Source: Dyadobacter arcticus (GTDB taxonomy: Bacteria; Bacteroidota; Bacteroidia; Cytophagales; Spirosomataceae). Taken from it: a stretch of DNA of 64,000 nt. The position numbers were made by a program, and so were the translations under genes. The notes below the pieces were generated by a model. The model saw only the letters and a list, made by a program, of their open reading frames with translations, was not told the DNA's origin and did not search any database. Below are positions 7,550 to 15,422 of this stretch, piece by piece. The DNA is taken from positions 434,001-498,000 of the forward strand of contig NZ_JAASQJ010000004.1 of NCBI RefSeq assembly GCF_011762185.1, in the 5' to 3' direction. Every line of letters starts with the position of its first letter. Within the stretch, counting starts at the first letter, position 1.

Positions 7550-9799
7550 ATGAAACCATCTCTCCTGCTTCTTGTACTAATTACATTTTCAAGGACCTAT
7601 GCTCAAAAAAGTGAAATCTTCAAGGGTATTGGAGAGATTGCCGAAATGGAGATGAGAAGTCACAGAAATGTGATCGACGCTTCCCGAATAGGCTCCCTTA
7701 CCGGCGCATCGACAAACTTCGATGTTAAGTACTATCGGTGTGAATGGAATGTTGATCCGAACATATGGCAAATCGCGGGAAAGATTACCACGCATTTTGT
7801 AATGAAATCGACAGATCATGTGATTGCGTTCGATCTGGCAGATAATCTGACCGTTTCTACTGTGGAGCAGCGGAATATTTCGTTGCCGTTTACCCGCAGC
7901 AATAATACCATTACAATCACTTTTCCTGCATCGATTCCAGTGGACGTCAAGGATTCGGTCAGCATTTCCTATTCCGGCGTTCCCTCTTCTGCGGATGCTT
8001 ACTTTGTAACATCGACTCATGGATCCGGCGCAACACTCGCGCCAATCATGTGGACATTGAGCGAGCCTTATGGTGCCAGAAACTGGTGGCCATGTAAAAA
8101 CGGGCTCGATGACAAAGCCGATTCAATCGACGTTTACATTACTTATCCCTCTGCATATAAAGCGGCCTCGAACGGCATCCTCACAAATGAAACTGTGGCG
8201 GCTGGAAAAAGGACATCATATTGGAAACACAGATATCCTATTGCCAGCTATCTTGTATGCTTTGCGGTTACTAATTATCTTGTTTTCGACCATTCGCTGG
8301 ATATTTTGGGAGATAATGTCAAAATGCAGACTTTTTGTTATCCCGAAAGTCAGGCCACATTTGAGGCTGGCGGTATGGCAGCTTTAAATCAGATTGATTT
8401 CTTCAGCAATCTTTTTGAAAAATATCCTTTCAGGAAAGAGAAGTATGGGCATGTTCAGTTTGGCTATGGCGGCGGTATGGAGCATCAGACAGCCTCTTTT
8501 ATGGGGAGTATGAATGAATCCCTTATGGCGCATGAGTTGGCTCACCAGTGGTTTGGTGACAAGATAACTTGCGGAAGTTGGGAGGATATTTGGCTTAATG
8601 AAGGCTTTGCAACACACCTGGCCAGCATGTTTATGGAAAATAAGTATCCCGCAACTGCAATCACCAATCGCAAGTCCGAAATCACTTTCATCACCAGCAA
8701 TACTGCGGGATCCGTGCGGGTTTCTGATGTTAATAATATCAACAGAATCTTTAATCAGCGGCTAAGCTATTACAAAGGATCGCATTTGCTGTTTATGCTG
8801 CGCTGGATTTTGGGCGAAGCGGTATTTAAGACAGCGATCAAAAACTATCTTCAAGATCCGGCCATCGCCTACGGATTCGCTACAACGGCAATGCTCAAAA
8901 ATCATCTGGAAACTGCGAGTGGGAAAAATCTTAATTATTTTTTTGATCAATGGTTTACTGGAGAAGGTTTTCCGACTTATCATATTGATTGGTATCCTTC
9001 CAATAATACCGTCGAGGTTAAGCTCAATCAGACGACCTCCCATCCGTCTGTTGGATTCTTTCAATTACCGGTTCCGTTGCTTTTCAGAAATTCGGTAACC
9101 AATGAAGAGAAACTGGTTACGCTTAACAACATCTCAAACGGTCAGGTATTCTCCGAAAATCTAGGTTTTACAGCGGACCAAGTGATATTTGACCCGGAGG
9201 CATGGCTGATCAGCAGGAATAATGTATTGACGAAAGTTTCGAGCTCATTGCCTGTTACATTCAGCAATTTCAATGCCGCTTGCTCTGATAATGATGTCGA
9301 GGTTAAATGGGAGACCTCCGAGGAGGTTAATGCAGCTTATTTTGAGGTTCAAAAAAGCAGTGACGCGATACAATGGTATGCGATCGGGCAGGTTGAAGCC
9401 GCAGGAAATTCGCAGACTAAAATGGTTTATTCCTTCAATGACATCGGGGCAGGGACAAAACAGAGTTACTACCGGATTGCGGAGAAGGATTATGATGGAA
9501 AAGAACAATATACCAGGATCGTGTCATCTTCATGTGGCAATGTATCTCGCTTAAATGTTGTGCTGGCACCCAATCCAGTCAAGGACAGACTAATCTTTAA
9601 TGTTGATAACCAACCTGAAAATTTAAGCGGGTCGGTATATGGTATCAATGGAATTGTCGCTGACCCGCGCCTGTCTGGGTTAATTATAAGGGATCACAAC
9701 GAGATCGATGTGGCCAGGCTGCCGAGCGGACTTTATATTCTGAAACTCATATCAAAAGATCAAAAGACGGCGACTTCCACTCGGTTTCTGAAAGAATAG
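7550..9799 (+). CDS. Secreted M1-family metallopeptidase, T9SS sorted
   Basis: A 749-residue zinc aminopeptidase of family M1 (gluzincin). After a signal peptide (ending YAQ) there is the N-terminal beta-saddle, then the catalytic domain with HELAH at residues 328-332 and the third zinc ligand Glu351 in NEGFATHL, the exact HExxH-x18-E spacing. The exopeptidase motif is GGMEHQT instead of the classical GAMEN, a form I have seen as usual in Bacteroidota members. After the peptidase there is a beta-sandwich (residues ~565-660) and a C-terminal type IX secretion sorting domain beginning near VVLAPNPVKDRL and ending in ATSTRFLKE. It is therefore probably exported and anchored on the cell surface, where it trims peptides. 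Confidence 0.92.
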   Translation: MKPSLLLLVLITFSRTYAQKSEIFKGIGEIAEMEMRSHRNVIDASRIGSLTGASTNFDVKYYRCEWNVDPNIWQIAGKITTHFVMKSTDHVIAFDLADNLTVSTVEQRNISLPFTRSNNTITITFPASIPVDVKDSVSISYSGVPSSADAYFVTSTHGSGATLAPIMWTLSEPYGARNWWPCKNGLDDKADSIDVYITYPSAYKAASNGILTNETVAAGKRTSYWKHRYPIASYLVCFAVTNYLVFDHSLDILGDNVKMQTFCYPESQATFEAGGMAALNQIDFFSNLFEKYPFRKEKYGHVQFGYGGGMEHQTASFMGSMNESLMAHELAHQWFGDKITCGSWEDIWLNEGFATHLASMFMENKYPATAITNRKSEITFITSNTAGSVRVSDVNNINRIFNQRLSYYKGSHLLFMLRWILGEAVFKTAIKNYLQDPAIAYGFATTAMLKNHLETASGKNLNYFFDQWFTGEGFPTYHIDWYPSNNTVEVKLNQTTSHPSVGFFQLPVPLLFRNSVTNEEKLVTLNNISNGQVFSENLGFTADQVIFDPEAWLISRNNVLTKVSSSLPVTFSNFNAACSDNDVEVKWETSEEVNAAYFEVQKSSDAIQWYAIGQVEAAGNSQTKMVYSFNDIGAGTKQSYYRIAEKDYDGKEQYTRIVSSSCGNVSRLNVVLAPNPVKDRLIFNVDNQPENLSGSVYGINGIVADPRLSGLIIRDHNEIDVARLPSGLYILKLISKDQKTATSTRFLKE

Positions 9800-9894
9800 A
9801 TATCAGGTTATCTCTGCCCATTGGTCTGGTTTTTATAATGTTCATTGCCAGATTAACTGACTTTCGGAAAACCTATCCGAAATTAAAACCAAGA

Positions 9895-10800
9895 ATGGTC
9901 ATGGGCAAGAAACTGAATATCAGCTTATTAATTTTTTTTCTGTGTATTGGATTGTTTGCAAAAGGTCAAAATGGTCAGCCGCAACCGAAGAAGAAGATTG
10001 TCTTTATTGCCGGGCCCGACAGTCACGGGAAAGGAGAACACGAGCACAAGGGCGGGTGTACCTTACTAGCGAAAGCTTTAAATAATAATGTTCCGGAAGT
10101 AAATGCAATGGTGATTGAAGGAGGCTGGCCGAAAGATATCAGCGTTCTTCAAGATGCGGATGCAATTGTGATGTACAGCGATGGGGGAGATGGCCACATG
10201 GTTATCCCGCATGTGGCTGATATGGACAAATTAATGGATAAAGGTATTGGGTTAGTTGTGCTGCACTTCGCATTGGAAGTACCGCAAGGCAATACAGGCA
10301 ATTACTTCAAAAAATGGATTGGCGGCTATTTTGAGATCAATTGGTCGGTTAATCCTTCTTGGGAGGCTAACTTCGCAAGCTTTCCGGATCATCCCGTTTC
10401 AAGTGGCGTAAAGCCTTTTGGCATTATGGATGAATGGTACTATCACATGAGGTTTACCGAAGATCAGAAAACTATCAAACCTATTTTGCAGGCTTTACCG
10501 CCTGACAAAACACTGAACCGTCCCGAGGGTACCCATTCCAGCAATCCAGCCGTCAGAGAAGCCATTTTGGTCAAGAAGGAATTGCAGACCTTAGCCTGGA
10601 CATTCGACCGTCCAAATGGCGGCCGTGGTTTCGGATTTACCGGCGGTCACGTCCATAACAATTGGCAAAATGATAATGTGAGAAAGCTGGTACTGAACGC
10701 CATAGCGTGGACTGCCAAAATCTCTGTCCCGGAACAAGGCATCAAATCAACAACTCCGAAGCAGGCAGAATTGGACGAGTTGACGAAGCGTATTAACTGA
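9895..10800 (+). CDS. ThuA-domain secreted protein
   Basis: About 301 residues, ThuA-like (class I glutamine amidotransferase-like fold) with a signal peptide (ISLLIFFLCIGLFAKGQ). The fold signature is KKIVFIAGPDSHGKGEHEHKG at the start and AWTFDRPNGGRGFGFTGGHVHNNW near the C-terminus. Family members are linked to trehalose or other sugar metabolism, but the reaction is unsettled. The reading frame is open to 9838, but the ATGs at 9895 and 9901 place the signal peptide at the N-terminus and are preferred. It is the last gene before the sulfatase locus and is separated from it by about 500 bp. Confidence 0.8.
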   Translation: MVMGKKLNISLLIFFLCIGLFAKGQNGQPQPKKKIVFIAGPDSHGKGEHEHKGGCTLLAKALNNNVPEVNAMVIEGGWPKDISVLQDADAIVMYSDGGDGHMVIPHVADMDKLMDKGIGLVVLHFALEVPQGNTGNYFKKWIGGYFEINWSVNPSWEANFASFPDHPVSSGVKPFGIMDEWYYHMRFTEDQKTIKPILQALPPDKTLNRPEGTHSSNPAVREAILVKKELQTLAWTFDRPNGGRGFGFTGGHVHNNWQNDNVRKLVLNAIAWTAKISVPEQGIKSTTPKQAELDELTKRIN

Positions 10801-10971
10801 AAAATATGGGTCCAATATTGTATGATTTGTGAACCAATTATTTGCTGGCACACACATTCTTATCTGGACACGTTTTGAATCGGGTAGGCTTACATATACA
10901 CATCAGAAGGCCTAAAAGTCATTTGGTAAAGCCTTCCCCAAGACAAATTCAGCTTTATTTATAGAAACTTC
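10801..10971. other. Intergenic region upstream of sulfur locus
   Basis: No gene is supported here. A weak 6-bp hairpin (GAAGGC at 10906-10911 with GCCTTC at 10931-10936) may be the terminator of the ThuA-like gene. The minus strand is open for 94 codons across 10912-11196, but that frame crosses the promoter and leader described next and is judged non-coding. Confidence 0.4.
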
Positions 10972-11022
10972 TTGCAATTTAATTTTCTTTAAATTTACTT
11001 TGTCTATCAATTTAGTAGATTT
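10972..11022 (+). promoter_or_regulatory. Promoter and operator of sulfatase locus (site A)
   Basis: A TTG (-33 type) at 10972-10974, a 20-bp spacer and TTACTTTG (-7 type) at 10995-11002 form a Bacteroidota-like promoter. Directly after it lies the pseudo-palindrome TCTATCAATTTAGTAGA (11003-11019), which would straddle the transcription start, a place typical of a repressor site. The 25-bp block 10998-11022 is repeated with 23 identities at 28762-28786, where it also follows a TTG-N20 promoter, ahead of a SAM-riboswitch and cysteine desulfurase unit. The binding protein is unknown; a sulfur- or cysteine-responsive regulator is inferred. Confidence 0.7.
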
Positions 11023-11071
11023 CTCTTTTGTTAGCCACCAGCACAAGAGAAAAAACATAATCATTTCACTC

Positions 11072-11173
11072 ATGAATTCGATGAATGTATATTCTTCGCG
11101 CAGAAAGTTTGCGCCCACGGTGGTAACCAACCCGCAGCTCTTGCAATTTCTTGGATGTTGTCGCTGCTGTTGA
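11072..11173 (+). CDS. Cysteine-rich leader peptide (candidate attenuator)
   Basis: A 33-codon ORF that starts about 65 nt downstream of the predicted transcription start and ends in LGCCRCC-stop, four Cys codons in the last five. The upstream part (MNSMNVYSSRRK...) resembles no domain. Short ORFs ending in runs of one amino acid are the hallmark of leader peptides that sense the charged tRNA; polycysteine leader ORFs in mycobacteria control sulfur genes this way (established there). Here it precedes a binding protein, SusCD and seven sulfatases, so cysteine starvation would stall ribosomes and raise expression (inference). I could not define a clear terminator/antiterminator pair. An in-frame ATG at 11081 is an alternative start. 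Confidence 0.7.
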   Translation: MNSMNVYSSRRKFAPTVVTNPQLLQFLGCCRCC

Positions 11174-11233
11174 ATTATTCTGACGGAGCATAACATTGCG
11201 TTCGCATACCGTATATTTTCCTGTTACACAACT

Positions 11234-11245
11234 ACAAACGTTTGT
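11234..11245. promoter_or_regulatory. Perfect palindrome in leader of sulfatase locus
   Basis: ACAAACGTTTGT is a perfect 12-bp palindrome between the leader ORF and the binding-protein gene. Its CAAACGTTTG core also occurs at 49714-49723 in the TetR operator region. It could be a protein-binding site or part of a leader RNA hairpin; nothing decides between these. Confidence 0.35.
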
Positions 11246-11297
11246 TAGGGCGACCGTTTTCACGGACTCTTGGACGGCGTGTTTTACAAATCCTATT

Positions 11298-12227
11298 ATG
11301 AAGAAATTTAAAATTCTACTATTTACCTATGCATTTTCCCTGCTGGCCACGTCTGGCTTTGCTCAGGAAACTGCTGACAATAAGGTCATTATCACCGGCG
11401 TCCGGTTTGCATATCCATTGGTTGAAAAGTGGATCAAAGATTATACCGCCCTGCATCCATCATCACAGATTGTCATCGAAACCAGGACCATAACAGATCC
11501 TCAAAAATATGACTTACTCATTGAAGCCTACGATCAGGATAAGGAAGTGAAGGAAACGCGCGAATATATTTCCCTCGGTCGATATGCATTATTGCCGGTT
11601 GCCAATGCAAAATCTGCCTTTGCAAAAGAATATGGTGAAAAAGGGTTGAACGAAAAAACCTACAAACAGATCTTCTTCCATGATATCTACGCGGAGAAAG
11701 ATAAGACACTGCCAACCGGCTACACCATTTACACCAGATTGCAGAAAGCCGGTGCGCCCTTGACATTCGCCAAATATTTTGGTTATGAACAACAAGACAT
11801 CAAAGGGAAAGCCATTGCCGGTGCTGATGAACATTTGATTAAAGCTTTATTGAAAGACGAAACGGGTGTCAGCTACACAACGCCCGGGCTTGCATATGAT
11901 CTTCAAACAAGAAAACCAGTGGAGGGGATTACGGTCATTCCGATAGATCTGGATGGAAATGGAAGGATTTCAAAAGAAGAAAAGGTGCTGGATAATCTGG
12001 ACGGTGTGCTGACTAGCCTGGAAAATGAGAAAATTAAAAATGTACCGATAGAATACATTCATTTTTCTATCGATAAACACAATTCAAATCCAGAAGCCAA
12101 GAAGTTTCTATTATGGGTCGCGGCCAATGCGGACAAAGACCTTCGACAATTCGGCTATTTGAAACCTGACGCCAAACGATTGGAACAGGAAAAGGAAAAG
12201 CTGGAAAGGTTCTCCGCTGTAAAGTAA
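11298..12227 (+). CDS. PstS-like periplasmic binding protein with EF-hand loop
   Basis: A 309-residue protein with a signal peptide (LLATSGFAQ) and a type II periplasmic binding fold of the PstS/PBP-like class (VIITGVRFAYPLVEKWIKDY at the N-terminus, GAPLTFAKYFGYEQQDIKGK in the middle). No lipobox Cys is present, so it should be soluble in the periplasm. Residues 217-228 (DLDGNGRISKEE) fit the EF-hand calcium loop at all six ligand positions. It is the first full gene after the Cys leader and precedes susC; no ABC permease is nearby. It probably binds a small oxyanion or helps the SusCD system. Sulfate or a sulfated ligand is inferred from context only. The ATG at 11298 is chosen because it starts the signal peptide. 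Confidence 0.75.
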   Translation: MKKFKILLFTYAFSLLATSGFAQETADNKVIITGVRFAYPLVEKWIKDYTALHPSSQIVIETRTITDPQKYDLLIEAYDQDKEVKETREYISLGRYALLPVANAKSAFAKEYGEKGLNEKTYKQIFFHDIYAEKDKTLPTGYTIYTRLQKAGAPLTFAKYFGYEQQDIKGKAIAGADEHLIKALLKDETGVSYTTPGLAYDLQTRKPVEGITVIPIDLDGNGRISKEEKVLDNLDGVLTSLENEKIKNVPIEYIHFSIDKHNSNPEAKKFLLWVAANADKDLRQFGYLKPDAKRLEQEKEKLERFSAVK

Positions 12228-12241
12228 ATTCCATTTCGTAT

Positions 12242-12300
12242 ATACTATACCGTCAATCTCCGTAGTTGGCGGTACAGTATCAACTATGCCAATTTTTTTC
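12242..12300 (+). terminator. Hairpin with T-run between binding protein and susC
   Basis: A 15-bp stem (12242-12256 with 12266-12280; one mismatch and one G-T pair) with a 9-nt loop is followed 12 nt later by seven Ts (12293-12299). It looks like an intrinsic, perhaps partial, terminator that would lower expression of susC and the sulfatases relative to the binding protein, or stabilise the 3' end of a processed transcript. Confidence 0.55.
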
Positions 12301-12353
12301 AATGCCCTAATTGTATAACTGCAATTCAAATTTTTATAACCCGCTTAAATTTG

Positions 12354-15300
12354 ATGAAAAAATACTTGTACCTCATGCTTTTCCTGGCATTTACCCTTCT
12401 TTCTGCCAAGGCGCAGGATGCAGTGACCGGAGTTGTGAAGGATGCCTCCGGACAGACCATCCCTGGCGCAACCATTGTTTTAAAAGGAACTTCTAAATAT
12501 GCCAGCAGTGACCTGGATGGCAGATTCAGCATTGCCGCACCCAAAGATTTTCCGTTTACGCTGCTGGTCAACATTACAGGATATCAGCAGCAGGAAATTG
12601 ATATTTATGAACTGTCAGAAGAACCCGCGGAAGTAGTTCTGAAAACAGCCAATGTATTGGATGAAGTGGTCGTGATCGGGTATGGTACCCAAAAGAAAGG
12701 GGATTTAACTGGTTCTGTTTCTTCTGTCCCGCAACTTGCATTAAAACAGCCAATTAGCTCCTTTGACCGCGCTTTACAAGGAGCCGCAGCGGGTGTGCAG
12801 GTTACCCAAACTTCCGGTCAGCCGGGAGCGGCGGTGAGCATCCGGATCCGGGGTGGAAATTCCATCACTGGCGGCAATGAGCCATTGTATGTGATTGATG
12901 GATTTCCGGTTTACAATAGCAACGGTGATGCCAGTGCAGGCGTGACAAACGGTCCGAGCATCAATGCATTGGCCAGTTTAAACCCGAGCGATATTGAGTC
13001 CATTGAAGTTTTAAAAGACGCATCTGCAACCGCGATTTATGGTTCACGCGGCGCGAACGGTGTTGTGTTGATCACCACCAAGAAAGGAAAAGCAGGACAA
13101 AATACATTGACCTACGATGCTTACTATGGCACCCAGAAAGTCCTCAAAAAAGTGGACGTCATGACAAATGCCAAAGATTGGGCGATACTGAAAAATGAAG
13201 CACGCGCCAACTCGGGGAAAGCAGCTTACTACAGCCCGGAACAGATTAACGCATTGGGAGAAGGTACCGATTGGCAGGAAGAGGCATTCAGGTCTGCTTC
13301 CATACAAAACCACCAGCTTTCCATGACGGGCGGGGACGACCGCACCCGGTATGCGATCTCAGGTAATTATTTCAAACAAAATGGCGTGCTCTTAAACACC
13401 GATTTTGAAAGATATTCGGGCAGGATCAACCTGGATCGTGATTTCTCTTCCAGATTCAAAGTAGGCGTTAACCTGACGGCGAGCAAGATCAGTTCCCAGG
13501 TTGCGAATGATGGTATTGTGAATGCATTGCTTGCCATGCCGCCTGCTGTCAATGTTCGGGATGCGAATGGAAAATATACTTATCAAAGCGAATTTGAAAC
13601 ACCTCTGGGTAACCCGATTGCGACACTTGAAAAGGAGATCAATAAAACCACAACCTACCGTTTCCTGGGAAATATTTACGGTGAATATACCTTTTTCGAC
13701 GGTCTGGTTGCCAAGGTTTCGTTTGGTACCGATATCCTCAACAACAAGCAAAACCGCTACATTCCGTCCGACATTTACCAGGGCGCCAATTCCAATCCGA
13801 CTGGTAAAGCCTTTGTCGGGACGAAGTTTGCGTCTACCTGGCTGAATGAGAACACTTTAAGTTATTCCAAAATATTTAATGAAAAGCATTCGGTGAATGT
13901 GGTTGTGGGTTACACGCAACAAGCCTTCTCAACTGAAAGCGCGATTGCCGGCTCTCAATCATTTATTACTGATCAGCTGACCTACAATGATCTGGGTAGC
14001 GGATCGGTTTACACGCAGCCGACATCCGGGTCATCATCCTGGGCTTTGAACTCCTACCTTGGCCGTATCAATTATTCTTTTGACCAAAAATACATTGTAA
14101 CCATTAGTGGCCGTGCCGACGGTTCGTCGCGATTTGGTAAGGATAACAAATGGGGATATTTTCCATCCGCCGCATTAGCCTGGAACATTTCACGCGAAAA
14201 TTTTCTCTCATCATTCAAAACCATCAGCAACTTTAAACTGCGCCTGAGCGCCGGGATTACGGGTAACCAGGAAATCGGTCAGTACCTATCATTGGCGACT
14301 TTGAGTTCCAACACCTATTTCTTCGGCGGCCAGACTTACATTGGTTTCGCCCCAAACCGCATTGCCAATCCGGATCTGGGCTGGGAAACCACCGCGCAGT
14401 ATGACGGCGGGATTGATCTTTCGCTTTACAAAAACCGAATCAATTTTGTTTTCGACGCCTACTACAAAAAAACGACCAATCTGCTGCTAAATGTGCCGAT
14501 TCCCTATACTTCCGGACAGAGTACTTCCTTGCAAAATTATGGTTCTGTGGAAAACAAAGGGATTGAACTGGGCATCAACACCGAGAATTTGACCGGGCCC
14601 TTTTCATGGAATACCAATTTTGTTTTGTCGGTTAACCGTAACAAAGTCTTAACATTAGGGGACGGCGCCGACTATATCATTTCGGCTGCTAACATAGCAA
14701 AAGTGGGCCAGCCGCTGGGTTCTTTTTATGGGTATAAAACCAATGGATTGTTCCAGACCGGAGATGACATTGCCAATTTGCCGACCATCAATCCCGCAAC
14801 GACGAAGTCTGGCGACCGCAGATATGTGGATATTAATGGCGACAAGAAAATTACCCAGGCCGACGACCGAACCATCATTGGAAACGCACAACCTAAGTTC
14901 CAGGGCGGGCTTACCAATACTTTATCGTTTCTCAATTTCGATCTCAGCTTTTTCTTGCAGGGAACTTATGGAAACAAGCTTTTCAATCAGAACAAACAAC
15001 AACTGGAATTGCTGACTGGTCAGCAAAATGCGTCCACAGCAGCCTACGAGCGCTGGAGCCCAACGAATCCGACAAACGAAGTGCAACGTGCATTTGAAGA
15101 TCCTGCGCCAGTTAACACCAGCAGATACGTGGAAGATGCCTCTTTTCTTCGACTTAAAAACGTAACTCTGGGATATAACCTGCCCAAAAGCATTGCTTCC
15201 AAGATCCACTCAAGCCAAATCAAAATTTACGTATCAGGGGCCAATTTAGTCACGTGGACTAAATACACAGGCTTTGATCCGGAAGTGAGCCGCAATGAGC

Positions 15301-15383
15301 AAAGTACGCTTAACCAGGGCATCGATTATAGTGTTTATCCATCCTCAAAATCGTTTTTAGCAGGTTTAACCATTTCATTTTAA
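12354..15383 (+). CDS. SusC-family TonB-dependent outer-membrane transporter
   Basis: A 1009-residue TonB-dependent receptor of the SusC/RagA type. After the signal peptide (LLSAKAQ) there is a carboxypeptidase-regulatory-like domain (VTGVVKDASGQTIPGATIVL, to residue ~100), the TonB box region with DEVVVIGYGTQKKGDLTGSV, a plug domain (LQGAAAGVQVTQTSGQPG; ANGVVLITTKKGK), and a 22-strand barrel ending in FLAGLTISF with a terminal Phe. It imports bulky ligands caught by the SusD partner encoded next. The ATG at 12354 is used; the frame also has a TTG just before. Genetic company is sulfatases only, so the ligand is probably a sulfated glycan or a sulfated small molecule (inference). Confidence 0.95.
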   Translation: MKKYLYLMLFLAFTLLSAKAQDAVTGVVKDASGQTIPGATIVLKGTSKYASSDLDGRFSIAAPKDFPFTLLVNITGYQQQEIDIYELSEEPAEVVLKTANVLDEVVVIGYGTQKKGDLTGSVSSVPQLALKQPISSFDRALQGAAAGVQVTQTSGQPGAAVSIRIRGGNSITGGNEPLYVIDGFPVYNSNGDASAGVTNGPSINALASLNPSDIESIEVLKDASATAIYGSRGANGVVLITTKKGKAGQNTLTYDAYYGTQKVLKKVDVMTNAKDWAILKNEARANSGKAAYYSPEQINALGEGTDWQEEAFRSASIQNHQLSMTGGDDRTRYAISGNYFKQNGVLLNTDFERYSGRINLDRDFSSRFKVGVNLTASKISSQVANDGIVNALLAMPPAVNVRDANGKYTYQSEFETPLGNPIATLEKEINKTTTYRFLGNIYGEYTFFDGLVAKVSFGTDILNNKQNRYIPSDIYQGANSNPTGKAFVGTKFASTWLNENTLSYSKIFNEKHSVNVVVGYTQQAFSTESAIAGSQSFITDQLTYNDLGSGSVYTQPTSGSSSWALNSYLGRINYSFDQKYIVTISGRADGSSRFGKDNKWGYFPSAALAWNISRENFLSSFKTISNFKLRLSAGITGNQEIGQYLSLATLSSNTYFFGGQTYIGFAPNRIANPDLGWETTAQYDGGIDLSLYKNRINFVFDAYYKKTTNLLLNVPIPYTSGQSTSLQNYGSVENKGIELGINTENLTGPFSWNTNFVLSVNRNKVLTLGDGADYIISAANIAKVGQPLGSFYGYKTNGLFQTGDDIANLPTINPATTKSGDRRYVDINGDKKITQADDRTIIGNAQPKFQGGLTNTLSFLNFDLSFFLQGTYGNKLFNQNKQQLELLTGQQNASTAAYERWSPTNPTNEVQRAFEDPAPVNTSRYVEDASFLRLKNVTLGYNLPKSIASKIHSSQIKIYVSGANLVTWTKYTGFDPEVSRNEQSTLNQGIDYSVYPSSKSFLAGLTISF

Positions 15384-15422
15384 GAGTGTTAAATGTTTAA
15401 ATCAAATCTTGAATCCAACATT

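Noticed and set aside
10912..11196. 94-codon minus-strand ORF with two close Cys residues
   Set aside because: It crosses the promoter/operator and the Cys leader of the sulfatase locus, has no recognisable domain and has no promoter. The plus-strand signals explain the region better.
12346..12353. TAAATTTG -7 box just before susC
   Set aside because: It touches the ATG at 12354, which would leave no leader, and no -33 TTG is in place.
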